From the NCBI GenBank assembly GCA_035554635.1, contig DATMIB010000091.1, forward strand, positions 1 through 19,783: a DNA stretch of 19,783 bases, read 5' to 3'. The position numbers and the translations under genes are program-made. The stretch comes from RPQJ01 sp035554635 (GTDB taxonomy: Bacteria > Pseudomonadota > Gammaproteobacteria > Steroidobacterales > Steroidobacteraceae). Of this stretch, positions 6,766-15,357 are shown in pieces. How positions within the stretch are numbered: the first letter of the stretch is position 1; every line of letters starts with the position of its first letter. The notes beneath the pieces are model-generated. The model did no database searches. It saw only the letters and a program-made list of their open reading frames with translations, and was not told the DNA's origin.

Positions 6766-8649
6766 CTAACGCGCGACGTTTCCGGCCGCAGCCGCAGGCA
6801 GTGCGAGCAGTGCGTCGCGCCGTTCGAGGATGGCCTTGCGGCGCCGCTCGTCGAGCAGTTCACCCAGCACCGTGGCCAGCGTCGGCGCGTTCAGCGCGCC
6901 GAGTCGCCGCCGCAATTCGATGCCCGGTTGTGGCGGCCGGGTCTTGAGGTACTCCGGCACTGCCTTGCCGCTACCGAAGGCGCGCTCCTGCCCGGTGGCG
7001 TAGACGTTCCACTCGCTCGTGTCGAACAGCAGCGTCTCGGCCGTGCGCGTCTCGTTGCCGACGAGCATGTCGAACGCGTAGACGAGCTGGAACTGCGGCT
7101 CGAGCGCGCACCAGCCGCCGCCGCGCAACGATTGCCGCTGCGCATCGCCCTGCGTGACCCATTTCGCCGGCCGCGCCTGCACGTAGCCCGACCGGCCCTG
7201 GACTTCACGCCGGGCCGTCGCGGGCACGATGCCGAGCCCCAGGTGCCGGTCGAGCCGATACGCCGCGAGTTCGTTGCGGACGGTGTCGTCCTTGCGCACG
7301 GCGAACACGGCTGGAATCCGGCGGCCCGCGTGCTCGACGACGACGTCCAGCGTGTCCGGGCCGCGCGGCCCCACCACGCTGATCGTGCCGGACTCGAGCG
7401 CCGCGACGACCATGGCGTCCTCGACGTCGTTCGGCGCGACGTACAGCCCCTCCGGCGACAGTGACGCGACCTGCGTTTCTCCGGCATAGCGCACGCTGAG
7501 CTTCGTGCCGTCGATGAACAAGGCAGCCCCGCGGCCCTTGTAGGCGGCGCGGTTCATGCCGGTGTCGAGCTTGACGACGCGACCGTCGAAGCGCGTGACG
7601 GCCCGCAGGTTGCGCGTGGGCGTGTGGCCCACCACGAGCCGGCTCACGCCGAACTGCTGCAGCAATGGCGCCAGCACGTCCGTCTCGGACACTTCGTTGC
7701 AGAGCGCCGCGCCGCGGTACCAGTTGGGGCCGGCCGGATTTAGCAGCGGGTGGTCGTCCGCCTGGGTGAACGCCTGGACGGTCGCCTCGAGGTCCGTGGC
7801 TTTCGCGGCCCCCGCCGCGACCCGCGCCGCCAGTCGCTCGGCGGCCAGCTGCGGGCGTGCATTGAAGGCATCGCCAGGTTGCAGCAACCCGGCCTGCTCC
7901 AGCGCGCCCTCGAGTCGCACGTAGTCCACGAGCGCGGTGCGATAGCGCGTGTTGAGGTCCGACAGGCTCATGCCGCGGAGTGCCGCCGACGGCCCCCCGT
8001 GCATGAACAGCGTGTCGTTGACGACGATTGCGACCGGCAGCCCCAGGATCCAGCGGCCATAGCGACCCTCCGGACCGAGCGCGGCACGATGGCCGAAATA
8101 GCCCGGTGGGAACGCCTGGTCGAACGCGGCGCCCGACCCCGGGCCATTGCGCTGCTCCCAGGCCGTGCGCAGCGTGGCGCGCTGCCCGGCCGGCTCGAGG
8201 TCCGTGTAGGAAGCGTATTCGCCGGGGGCGACATAGCGCAGGTCGCCGAGCACGTTCATTGCTTCGTGATTGCCGATCACGACGTGCAGGCCGCCACCGG
8301 CCGCGGCGGCCTCGTCCTGCAGCCGCATCAGCAGGTCCATGACCTTGCGCGAATCGGCGCCCCGATCGAGCAGGTCGCCGAGACTCACGACGTGCGTGCG
8401 ACCGGCGGCCCAGCGGTCCTGCGCATCGATCACGGCGGACTCGCGCAGCAGCGTGACGAGTTCGCCGTACGCCCCGTGCACGTCGGCGAACGCGATGACA
8501 CGCTCGACGCCACGCCATTCGGATTGTGCCGTCTGGGCGGCGGCGGCGACGGGCGCGACGGCTGCCAGCAATGCGGAGGCGAGCAGGGCGTGCAGCAGGC
8601 CCGTTGCGGTGCCGCGGGATGAGGGACGCGAAAGTCGTGGATGCTTCAT
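6766..8649 (-). CDS. Exported Shewanella-like PPP phosphatase with C-terminal pseudokinase-like domain
   Basis: The 627-residue protein starts with a long signal peptide (hydrophobic core about 18–38, AAAAQT cleavage region). Residues about 48–375 are a calcineurin-like phosphatase: FADVHG (54–59, metal ligands D56 and H58), GDLLDRG (91–97), GNHEAMNVLGDLRYV (126–140), HGG (217–219) and GHTP (341–344). The GNHE-to-LGDLRYV run is the signature of Shewanella-like (SLP/Shelph) PPP phosphatases, several of which prefer phosphotyrosine (established). Residues about 403–627 add a second domain whose layout follows the bacterial PI4K/FAM20/HipA-like kinase fold: RNELAAYRLDRHLGLGIVP (458–476), FDMLVGN (526–532), W547 and RAF (556–558). 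Its catalytic positions are replaced: Lys→A450, HRD-type Asp→T534, metal Asn→T539, DFG-type Asp→G553. The ATG overlaps the kinase gene stop (ATGA), so the two are translationally coupled. Phosphatase assignment is firm; the pseudokinase is inferred. Confidence 0.85.
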   Translation of the reverse strand: MKHPRLSRPSSRGTATGLLHALLASALLAAVAPVAAAAQTAQSEWRGVERVIAFADVHGAYGELVTLLRESAVIDAQDRWAAGRTHVVSLGDLLDRGADSRKVMDLLMRLQDEAAAAGGGLHVVIGNHEAMNVLGDLRYVAPGEYASYTDLEPAGQRATLRTAWEQRNGPGSGAAFDQAFPPGYFGHRAALGPEGRYGRWILGLPVAIVVNDTLFMHGGPSAALRGMSLSDLNTRYRTALVDYVRLEGALEQAGLLQPGDAFNARPQLAAERLAARVAAGAAKATDLEATVQAFTQADDHPLLNPAGPNWYRGAALCNEVSETDVLAPLLQQFGVSRLVVGHTPTRNLRAVTRFDGRVVKLDTGMNRAAYKGRGAALFIDGTKLSVRYAGETQVASLSPEGLYVAPNDVEDAMVVAALESGTISVVGPRGPDTLDVVVEHAGRRIPAVFAVRKDDTVRNELAAYRLDRHLGLGIVPATARREVQGRSGYVQARPAKWVTQGDAQRQSLRGGGWCALEPQFQLVYAFDMLVGNETRTAETLLFDTSEWNVYATGQERAFGSGKAVPEYLKTRPPQPGIELRRRLGALNAPTLATVLGELLDERRRKAILERRDALLALPAAAAGNVAR

Positions 8650-9629
8650 GGCCGTTCGCCACCGTAGGTCGTGATTTCGCCCGTGTCGATGCGGTGCAGC
8701 AGCTTCTCGACCAGACGCTGGATCGCCTGGATTTCCATCCGCGTGAGCCCCATCTGCAACTGGTCGCCCGCGCGCCGCACCCCGCGCCGTGGTGCGAGAT
8801 TGGGGCCGGGTGGCACGACGACGTACCGGCCGTCGCGCAACTGCCATTGTGCGAGCACGCCGAGCTTCGACTCGAGCGTGGCGGGCGTGATTTCACGGAG
8901 TCGCGCGACCGTGTCGGCCGGCAGCCGGTTCACGCGCATGGACCGCCAGAGCTGGCCGCGGTCGCTCTCCGCCGACGCAAACGCGACGCCGTGATCGATC
9001 GAAAACACGCGCGCACCGGTGGCCGCCTTGCCGATCAGGAAGTTGCCCACGTTGGAGTCGCGGTGCTGGATCAGGTAGGTGAAGACGTTCAACTGCCCGA
9101 TGTGGCGCGCGTAGACAGGGTCTGCCTCGAACCGCGCCGGGTCGTAGACGTCCGCGATCACCATGATGTCGCTCAGCCAGTACTGCACGACGGCCAGCAC
9201 CTGGTCCACCGGCGCAAACGTCATGGCGACATCGGCGGAATACTTGCGGAAATCCGCCAGCGGCACCATGCGCAGCGCGGTGGGCGGCACGACGTACTCG
9301 GGGGGGTCGACCAGCAGCTTCTGCAGTTCGTAAGCGGCGAGGTCGTAGCGCGGCACGTTGTTGAAATCGTCGGCGCCGGGCTCGGCCTTGCGCAGCTTCA
9401 CGCGCAGCGGCGGGGCGCCGCCGAACGACACGTCGGCCTTGAGCGTGATGTCGCCCTTCGCCTTGGGTCGGCTGATCACCGCTTGCTCGATCACGAGCGG
9501 CTCGGCCTGCAGCAGCTGCTCGAGCTCGGCGACCGGGCGCGTGATGTTTGCGTCCTGCGCCTGCGCGATGCAGACCGGGGCGGCGATGAGCAATGCAAGC
9601 AGGCGGACGCGGGCGGTCGGGACAGCCAT
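8646..9629 (-). CDS. Exported atypical kinase (PI4K type II / FAM20-like catalytic signature)
   Basis: The start at 9629 follows GGAGG by 6 nt and gives a 327-residue protein with a signal peptide (residues 1–24, hydrophobic 8–19, predicted cut AQA|QD). The mature part shows an atypical kinase pattern: PPLRVKLRK with candidate ATP-binding Lys78, a helix YDLAAYELQKLL with Glu101, VVPPT (113–117), a hinge-like VLAVVQYWLSDI (144–155), a catalytic loop HRDSNVGNF (189–197, Asp191 and Asn196) and a metal motif IDHGVAF (211–217, Asp212). These match the order in type II PI4-kinases (DRxxDNW … IDNGLAFP) and FAM20-type kinases. All key residues are present, so activity is likely. The target could be protein, glycan or lipid in the periplasm. 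Its stop overlaps the phosphatase start. A 7-bp GC stem (9664–9687) lies in the 61-nt spacer from the glycosyltransferase gene. Confidence 0.75.
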   Translation of the reverse strand: MAVPTARVRLLALLIAAPVCIAQAQDANITRPVAELEQLLQAEPLVIEQAVISRPKAKGDITLKADVSFGGAPPLRVKLRKAEPGADDFNNVPRYDLAAYELQKLLVDPPEYVVPPTALRMVPLADFRKYSADVAMTFAPVDQVLAVVQYWLSDIMVIADVYDPARFEADPVYARHIGQLNVFTYLIQHRDSNVGNFLIGKAATGARVFSIDHGVAFASAESDRGQLWRSMRVNRLPADTVARLREITPATLESKLGVLAQWQLRDGRYVVVPPGPNLAPRRGVRRAGDQLQMGLTRMEIQAIQRLVEKLLHRIDTGEITTYGGERP

Positions 9630-9690
9630 CGGTTGCCTCCGTCGTGACGGGCGCTGGACCCCGGCGGCGGCCGCGGCCTGCCGCCGCATC

Positions 9691-11202
9691 CTAACGCGCC
9701 GGAGCGGACGCCGGCAGGTCGACCGTATAAAGCCGGATGTCGTTGCCGTCGGCGTGGAGCTGGCCGATGTAGGCGGGCTGTGCGCCACAGCGGCGGGCCG
9801 CGACCAGGAAGGGGTCGGCCCGGTGCGCCTTGACTGCGTAGACCGCAAGTTCGCGTTCGGCCACCTCGTCGCAAAGCGAGTCCCGCGCGACGAACTTCGA
9901 GTACGGCAACCGGTCCTGGCCGATCTCGATGCCTTCGATCGTGCGGTCGATGTAGAGGTTCAGCCCGTAGAACGGCCGCATGTCGACGAACACGATCTCG
10001 TCGGTCGTGCGGACGTCGATCGCGCGCTCGAGCTGGGCCGTGAAATCGCGGGCATCGCGGTCGGAAGGCGAATAGGCGAGCACGCCCTTGAGCGCCACGA
10101 GCACGAGGGCCGTGCCGATCGCAACATTGCGGAACCGGCCGGTGTTCGCCTCGTGCCAACGCGCGAGCGGCCGCGACAGCATCAGCGCGATCGGCACGAA
10201 CAACGGCAGGATGTAGAGCTGCAGGCGCGACCTGGCGAGGCAGAACACCGCGAGTGGCAGCAGCAGCCACCAGGCGAGCAGCAGCCAGTCGCGGTCACGA
10301 TCGCGGAGTCGGGCGCGCCATTGGCGCCAGGTGGCACGAGGGCCGCCCGCGGCCCGCAGCGCGATCGCGCCCCAGGGCAACGCACCGACGAGGAACACCG
10401 GCAGGTAGATCTCCAGCGGCCCGTACCATTCCGAGTTGCGGTCGTGCGTCTTCGTGAAGACGCGGTCGTAGACCTCGTAACCGAGGAAATACCCCAGCCG
10501 GTCCGGCTCCTGGGCGATCACGAGCGCAAACCAGCTCGAGGCGACCACCACGAACAGCAGCAGGCCGGCCGGTGCGAACAACGCGCGCAGCTTCCCGCGG
10601 TCGTGCAGCCCCACGAACGCGATCATGGCGAGCAACGGCAACAGCCCGGGCGGTCCCTTGGTCAGGAAGGCGAGGGCCCAGCCCAGCCACATCGCGAGGT
10701 ACCAGCGTCGGGCGTCCGTGTCGTCGCGCGACCAGGCCTCGACGAACGCGTACATCGCCGCTGTCTCGAAGAAGGTGAGCACCGGGTCGGTCGAGACCAC
10801 GTTGGCCGCAATGACCGGCGCGAACGAGAGGCCCCAGACCGTCGCCGGCAGCCAGGGTTTCGACGGGCAGAATCGTCGACCGAGCCCGAAGACGAACAGG
10901 CCCGTGCCGATGTAGGCGAGCGCGGCGGGAAGTCGTGCACCCCACTCGTTGTGGCCGAGCAGGGCAAAGCTCGTCGCGAGCGCCCAGTAGGTCATCGGCG
11001 GCTTGGTCAGGTGCGGATGCTCGCGGTCGAGCGTCGGCACGAGCCAGTCGCCGCTTTCGTGCATGTTGACCCCGGCGGAGCTGTATCGCCCCTCGTCGGG
11101 CTCCCAGATGCCGCGGGTGCCCTGGAAGGCGAACGCGACGAAGACGAGCAGGGCGACCAGCCAGACCGGCGGGCGCCCGACTTGGCGCGAAACGGGAGTC
11201 AC
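9691..11202 (-). CDS. GT-C family integral membrane glycosyltransferase (ArnT/PMT-like)
   Basis: The 503-residue protein has about eleven hydrophobic helices in residues 12–390, then a soluble C-terminal domain. Just after helix 1 it carries WEPDEGRYSSAG (33–44), the acidic D36–E37 pair in the first periplasmic loop that is catalytic in ArnT/PMT-type GT83/GT39 enzymes, followed by HLTKPPMTYWALA and later AFLTKGPPGLLPL. These enzymes move a sugar from a polyprenyl-phosphate donor to lipid A, protein or other acceptors on the periplasmic face. Acceptor and sugar cannot be told from sequence. The start is GTG, overlapping the stop of the DUF2905 gene by 4 nt (GTGA), so they are coupled. The exported kinase gene follows 61 nt later. 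Confidence 0.88.
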   Translation of the reverse strand: MTPVSRQVGRPPVWLVALLVFVAFAFQGTRGIWEPDEGRYSSAGVNMHESGDWLVPTLDREHPHLTKPPMTYWALATSFALLGHNEWGARLPAALAYIGTGLFVFGLGRRFCPSKPWLPATVWGLSFAPVIAANVVSTDPVLTFFETAAMYAFVEAWSRDDTDARRWYLAMWLGWALAFLTKGPPGLLPLLAMIAFVGLHDRGKLRALFAPAGLLLFVVVASSWFALVIAQEPDRLGYFLGYEVYDRVFTKTHDRNSEWYGPLEIYLPVFLVGALPWGAIALRAAGGPRATWRQWRARLRDRDRDWLLLAWWLLLPLAVFCLARSRLQLYILPLFVPIALMLSRPLARWHEANTGRFRNVAIGTALVLVALKGVLAYSPSDRDARDFTAQLERAIDVRTTDEIVFVDMRPFYGLNLYIDRTIEGIEIGQDRLPYSKFVARDSLCDEVAERELAVYAVKAHRADPFLVAARRCGAQPAYIGQLHADGNDIRLYTVDLPASAPAR

Positions 11203-11399
11203 TTGCGGAACAACCAGAGCAGAACGCTGAGCACGACGCTCAGGATCAGCATCGTGGTGAACGGGAAGAACAGCTTGAATCCGGGCTTGTCGACGACGAT
11301 GTCACCGGGCAGTCGGCCAAGCGGCCACCGCGACAGCCACGGCCACAGCACGCCCGCGAGCAGGGCCAGCACGCCGAGGGCGATCAGCAGACGTTGCAA
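11199..11399 (-). CDS. DUF2905 family small membrane protein
   Basis: The 66-residue protein has two membrane helices (about 4–22 and 47–63) joined by a loop WPLGRLPGDIVVDKPGFKLF, which is the hallmark of DUF2905 (LGRLPGDI, followed by F-x-F/Y-P and T-T/S). The function is unknown. The start is TTG with GGAG 8 nt upstream; no in-frame ATG is available. It begins 36 nt after aceK stops and overlaps the glycosyltransferase gene by 4 nt, so all three are probably co-transcribed. Confidence 0.85.
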   Translation of the reverse strand: MQRLLIALGVLALLAGVLWPWLSRWPLGRLPGDIVVDKPGFKLFFPFTTMLILSVVLSVLLWLFRK

Positions 11400-11435
11400 G
11401 GACGGTGCTCCGGACGAGCGCGGCGTGCGATGGTA

Positions 11436-13187
11436 TCAGAGGCTGCTGAACACGCGCACGCGGTGGCGATGGTAGGGCAGCACTTCGAGCAGCTCGCCTT
11501 CCTTGAGGCGCTGCTGGATGCCGCGCCACCAGTCGGCCGTCAGGACCTCGGCGTGTGCCTCGAGGAAGACCTGCTTGAGGCCCGGGTCGAAGCCGAGGAA
11601 GTTCAGGAACGTCTCGGGGAAGACGTCGTTCTCGGCCACGTAGAACCAGGCGTCGGCGCGCATGTCGTCCTCGTCGTGCTGCGACTGCGGCACCTCGCGG
11701 AAGCGGCACTCGGTCACGAGGCACAGCTCGTCGTAGTCGTAGAAGATCACGCGGCCGTGGCGCGTGACGCCGAAGTTCTTCAGCAGCAGGTCGCCCGGGA
11801 AGATGTTGGTGACCGCGAGGTCGCGGATCGCCTGCCCATAATCGAGCACGGCCTTCTCGGCCAGCGGCCGTTCGACCGAGCGCAGGTACAGGTTGAGCGG
11901 CGTCATGCGCCGCTCGATGTACAGGTGGTCGATCGTGATCTCGTCGCCTTCGACATGGGCCGTGCGCGCCGCTTCCTTGTCGAGCTCCTCGAGCAGCTCG
12001 GGCGAGAAGCGCGATCGCGGGAACTTGATCCGCTTGAATTCCTGCGCGTCGACGAGCCGGCCGGCGCGGTCGTGCTTGAACACCAGCTCGTACTTCGACA
12101 GCACGTCCTCGCGCAGGATGTTCTTCTGGTACGGGAACTTGTCGCGGATCAGCTTGAAGACGACGTCGAACGACGGCAGCGTGAAGCAGATCATGACCAG
12201 CCCGCGCTCGCCCGGCGCGAGCACGAACTGGTCCTCCGAAGTCTGCAGGTGCTTGAACAGCTCGCGGTAGCGCTCGGTCTTGCCCTGCTTGGCGCGGCCG
12301 AGCACCGTGAAGAGCTCGCTGACCGGCTTGGCCGGCAGGATGGTCTTGAGGAACTTGACCACCTCGCCGACGTGGGCGAGGTCGACGTGGAAGTACGAGC
12401 GCGTGAAGCTGAACAGGATGCTGACCGGCCCCTGCTCGAGCATGATCGCGTCGACGACCACGCCACTCTCGAGGTTGCGCAACGCCACCACGAACGGTGC
12501 GGTCCAGCCGTCGCCGTTGATGCGCCCGACCAGGTAGGCCCGGGTCATCTGGTAGAAGACTTCCTTGATCACCTCGATCGTCGCGATCGTGCGCCGTTCG
12601 CTGCCGGCCGCCACGAGCGCCTTTACTTCCTCGGCGACCATCTTCACGCTGCGCTCGAAGTCGCGGTACGGCGTGCGGAAGCGATAGTCGGCGAGCAGCT
12701 CCTCGGCGAGCAGCTCGATGTCGCCGCGCACCGGGTAGACCCGCGTCTCGACGTGCGAGCGCACGTTGCCGAGCAGGTCGAGGTCGAGCGCGACGAACTC
12801 GACCGCGGGGTCGACGCCCACCGTGCCGAAGGTCTTGCGCGTGACCGAGCTGAAGAACGTCTTCGAGAACTCGCAGTCCGGCAGCGTGTCGATCATCTCG
12901 TCGAAGCGGCGCTTGATCGCGGACCAGACCGCGCGCTCGTGCACGTCCTCGCCGAGGCGGTGACGCATGATCTCGACGGTGCCGGTGACGTATTTGTCGT
13001 AGAGCTCGATGCGCTCGACGGCGTCCTTCTGGCTGCCGCGCCAGTCCCGTTCCTCGAAGCGCTGCCGCGCGCGCTGCGTGATGGCGCGGAAGTCGGCGTT
13101 GTAGTCGGCGAACGCGTCGACCAGCAACTGCGCGCAGTCGTGGACGAGCGTGTCGCGGCTGACGGGCGGGGCGACGGTCAGGTTCAT
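11436..13187 (-). CDS. aceK: Isocitrate dehydrogenase kinase/phosphatase
   Basis: The 583-residue protein has the full family length (E. coli 578). An N-terminal regulatory domain (about 1–310) is followed by the kinase/phosphatase domain. Visible motifs are APGERGLVM (324–332, nucleotide-binding loop), a conserved LNLYLRSVERPLAEKAVLDYGQAI stretch from 431, FPGDLLLKNFGV (463–474, catalytic Asp466 and Asn471) and VIFYDYDELCLV (480–491, metal-binding Asp). AceK phosphorylates and dephosphorylates Icd at Ser113 to divide isocitrate between the TCA cycle and the glyoxylate shunt. Its target gene icd lies directly upstream on the same strand, separated by 196 nt with hairpins. The start at 13187 gives the usual N-terminus but has no clear Shine-Dalgarno; an in-frame GTG at 13250 is less likely. 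aceA and aceB are not in the window. Confidence 0.96.
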   Translation of the reverse strand: MNLTVAPPVSRDTLVHDCAQLLVDAFADYNADFRAITQRARQRFEERDWRGSQKDAVERIELYDKYVTGTVEIMRHRLGEDVHERAVWSAIKRRFDEMIDTLPDCEFSKTFFSSVTRKTFGTVGVDPAVEFVALDLDLLGNVRSHVETRVYPVRGDIELLAEELLADYRFRTPYRDFERSVKMVAEEVKALVAAGSERRTIATIEVIKEVFYQMTRAYLVGRINGDGWTAPFVVALRNLESGVVVDAIMLEQGPVSILFSFTRSYFHVDLAHVGEVVKFLKTILPAKPVSELFTVLGRAKQGKTERYRELFKHLQTSEDQFVLAPGERGLVMICFTLPSFDVVFKLIRDKFPYQKNILREDVLSKYELVFKHDRAGRLVDAQEFKRIKFPRSRFSPELLEELDKEAARTAHVEGDEITIDHLYIERRMTPLNLYLRSVERPLAEKAVLDYGQAIRDLAVTNIFPGDLLLKNFGVTRHGRVIFYDYDELCLVTECRFREVPQSQHDEDDMRADAWFYVAENDVFPETFLNFLGFDPGLKQVFLEAHAEVLTADWWRGIQQRLKEGELLEVLPYHRHRVRVFSSL

Positions 13188-13272
13188 CGGACGCCGACCC
13201 GCGGCGCGTGCGGCAATGCCGCGCCGCCGCGTGCGCGGCGACGCTGGCACCGGGTTCCGGTCCGGGGAGCGT

Positions 13273-13312
13273 TACGAGCCATGGACGGCGAGTACGAGCC
13301 GCCAGGGACGGC
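13273..13312. repeat. Tandem imperfect palindromic units in the icd–aceK spacer
   Basis: TACGAGCC occurs at 13273 and again at 13293. Each copy leads into a GCC…GGC near-palindrome: GCCATGGACGGC (13278–13289) and GCCGCCAGGGACGGC (13298–13312). Paired 'gccatgga-ggc / gccaggga-ggc' units of this kind recur between genes in various Gammaproteobacteria (from memory). The copy number in this genome cannot be seen from one window. Confidence 0.5.
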
Positions 13313-13323
13313 TTTACGGCGTC

Positions 13324-13345
13324 TCCCCGGATCGGAATCCGGGGA
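13324..13345. terminator. Strong hairpin downstream of icd
   Basis: TCCCCGGAT-cgga-ATCCGGGGA gives a perfect 9-bp stem and a 4-nt loop, 39 nt after the icd stop in the direction of transcription. No T-run follows. It may attenuate or stabilise the icd transcript relative to aceK, which is usually made in far lower amount than Icd (established for E. coli). Confidence 0.45.
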
Positions 13346-13383
13346 CAGTGGCGCCGCCAGCAGCCCAGCGCGAATCGTCACGC

Positions 13384-14685
<1,302 letters not shown>

Positions 14686-14858
14686 CGAACCTGGCTCCGA
14701 TAGATTTCTAATGAGAGAGGCTTCGAGCCGGAGATGCTAGCACAGGGCCCCGCGGCCCTACGCATTTACCGCAGACGGCGCGTGCGAGTTGAGCAATTTG
14801 CTTGCGGCGCCGGTCCTAGCCTTGTACGTTCCGCTGCCATCCGCTCTGGAGTTTGGAA
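14686..14858. promoter_or_regulatory. Divergent promoter region between icd and the metal efflux operon
   Basis: The 173-nt spacer must hold both promoters. For the + strand a weak sigma-70 match TTGCGG (14802–14807), 17 nt, TACGTT (14825–14830) lies about 30 nt before the TTG start. For icd I see only TAGCAT-like text on the - strand near 14736–14741 with no good -35. GGGCC-CCGC-GGCCC (14745–14758) is a short inverted repeat. No clear CueR or CusR operator was recognised. Confidence 0.3.
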
Positions 14859-15278
14859 TTGGGCTTGCCTGGCCTCCACTGGATCCGACGCAGACAGCGC
14901 ACGCTCGCACAGGGCGTGCTCGCGTTGTTCTGCCTGGTCTGGTTGCAGGCGGCGCTGATTCCCTGCGCGATGGCGCTTGCGCCGCAAGGCGGCATGGCCG
15001 CCGGTGCCGAAGAGCATTGCGTCTATTGTCCTCAGGCCGGGCAACCCGCCGACTCCGCCGTCGAACAGGCACCTTCGGGTTGCCTGTACCCGGACGGCAG
15101 CGCGCAGGTGGACACGCGCGTCGCGTTCGTCGCCGCGCTGTCGGTGCCGCTGGCCGCGTCTGCCTTCGTCCTGCCGCCCGTCGCCGACGGGCACGCCCTC
15201 GTTCCGACACGCACGGGTGACGCCGCTGCGATACCGCGGCCGCCCCTGGCCGTGAGTTACTGCCGCTACCTGAAATAG
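14859..15278 (+). CDS. Small exported Cys-containing protein at the head of the metal efflux operon
   Basis: About 139 residues with a basic start (RRRQR), one hydrophobic stretch LAQGVLALFCLVWLQAALIP and a signal-peptide-like AMALA region near 37–41. The mature part carries EEHCVYCPQAG (His53, Cys54, Cys57), two further Cys near the middle and end, and a second hydrophobic stretch near 95–108. The His/Cys motif could bind Cu or Ag, but this is inference. No named domain is recognised; small proteins of this type often precede RND metal efflux genes. The start is uncertain: TTG at 14859 has GGAG 7 nt upstream and is preferred over TTG at 14853 (too close to GGAG) and TTG at 14865. The outer membrane factor gene follows 79 nt later. 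Confidence 0.65.
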   Translation: MGLPGLHWIRRRQRTLAQGVLALFCLVWLQAALIPCAMALAPQGGMAAGAEEHCVYCPQAGQPADSAVEQAPSGCLYPDGSAQVDTRVAFVAALSVPLAASAFVLPPVADGHALVPTRTGDAAAIPRPPLAVSYCRYLK

Positions 15279-15357
15279 CCGGTCTCCCTCGAGTTTCGCC
15301 CGCCCCGCGCGACCGTGGTCGCCCGCGGCGCGTCCGTCGAACTTGCGGAGTCCGTTC

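Noticed and set aside
9664..9687. GC stem between the glycosyltransferase and kinase genes as a terminator
   Set aside because: Seven bases of GCGGCGG/CCGCCGC with no T-tract are weak evidence in GC-rich sequence; noted in the kinase entry but not called as a terminator.
9358..11475. A 705-codon + strand open frame over the glycosyltransferase
   Set aside because: The - strand protein has clear membrane helices and GT-C motifs; the + frame has none.
15309..15322. Inverted repeat GCGACC-gt-GGTCGC before the outer membrane factor gene
   Set aside because: The loop is too short for a good RNA hairpin, and symmetry of this size is common in such GC-rich DNA.
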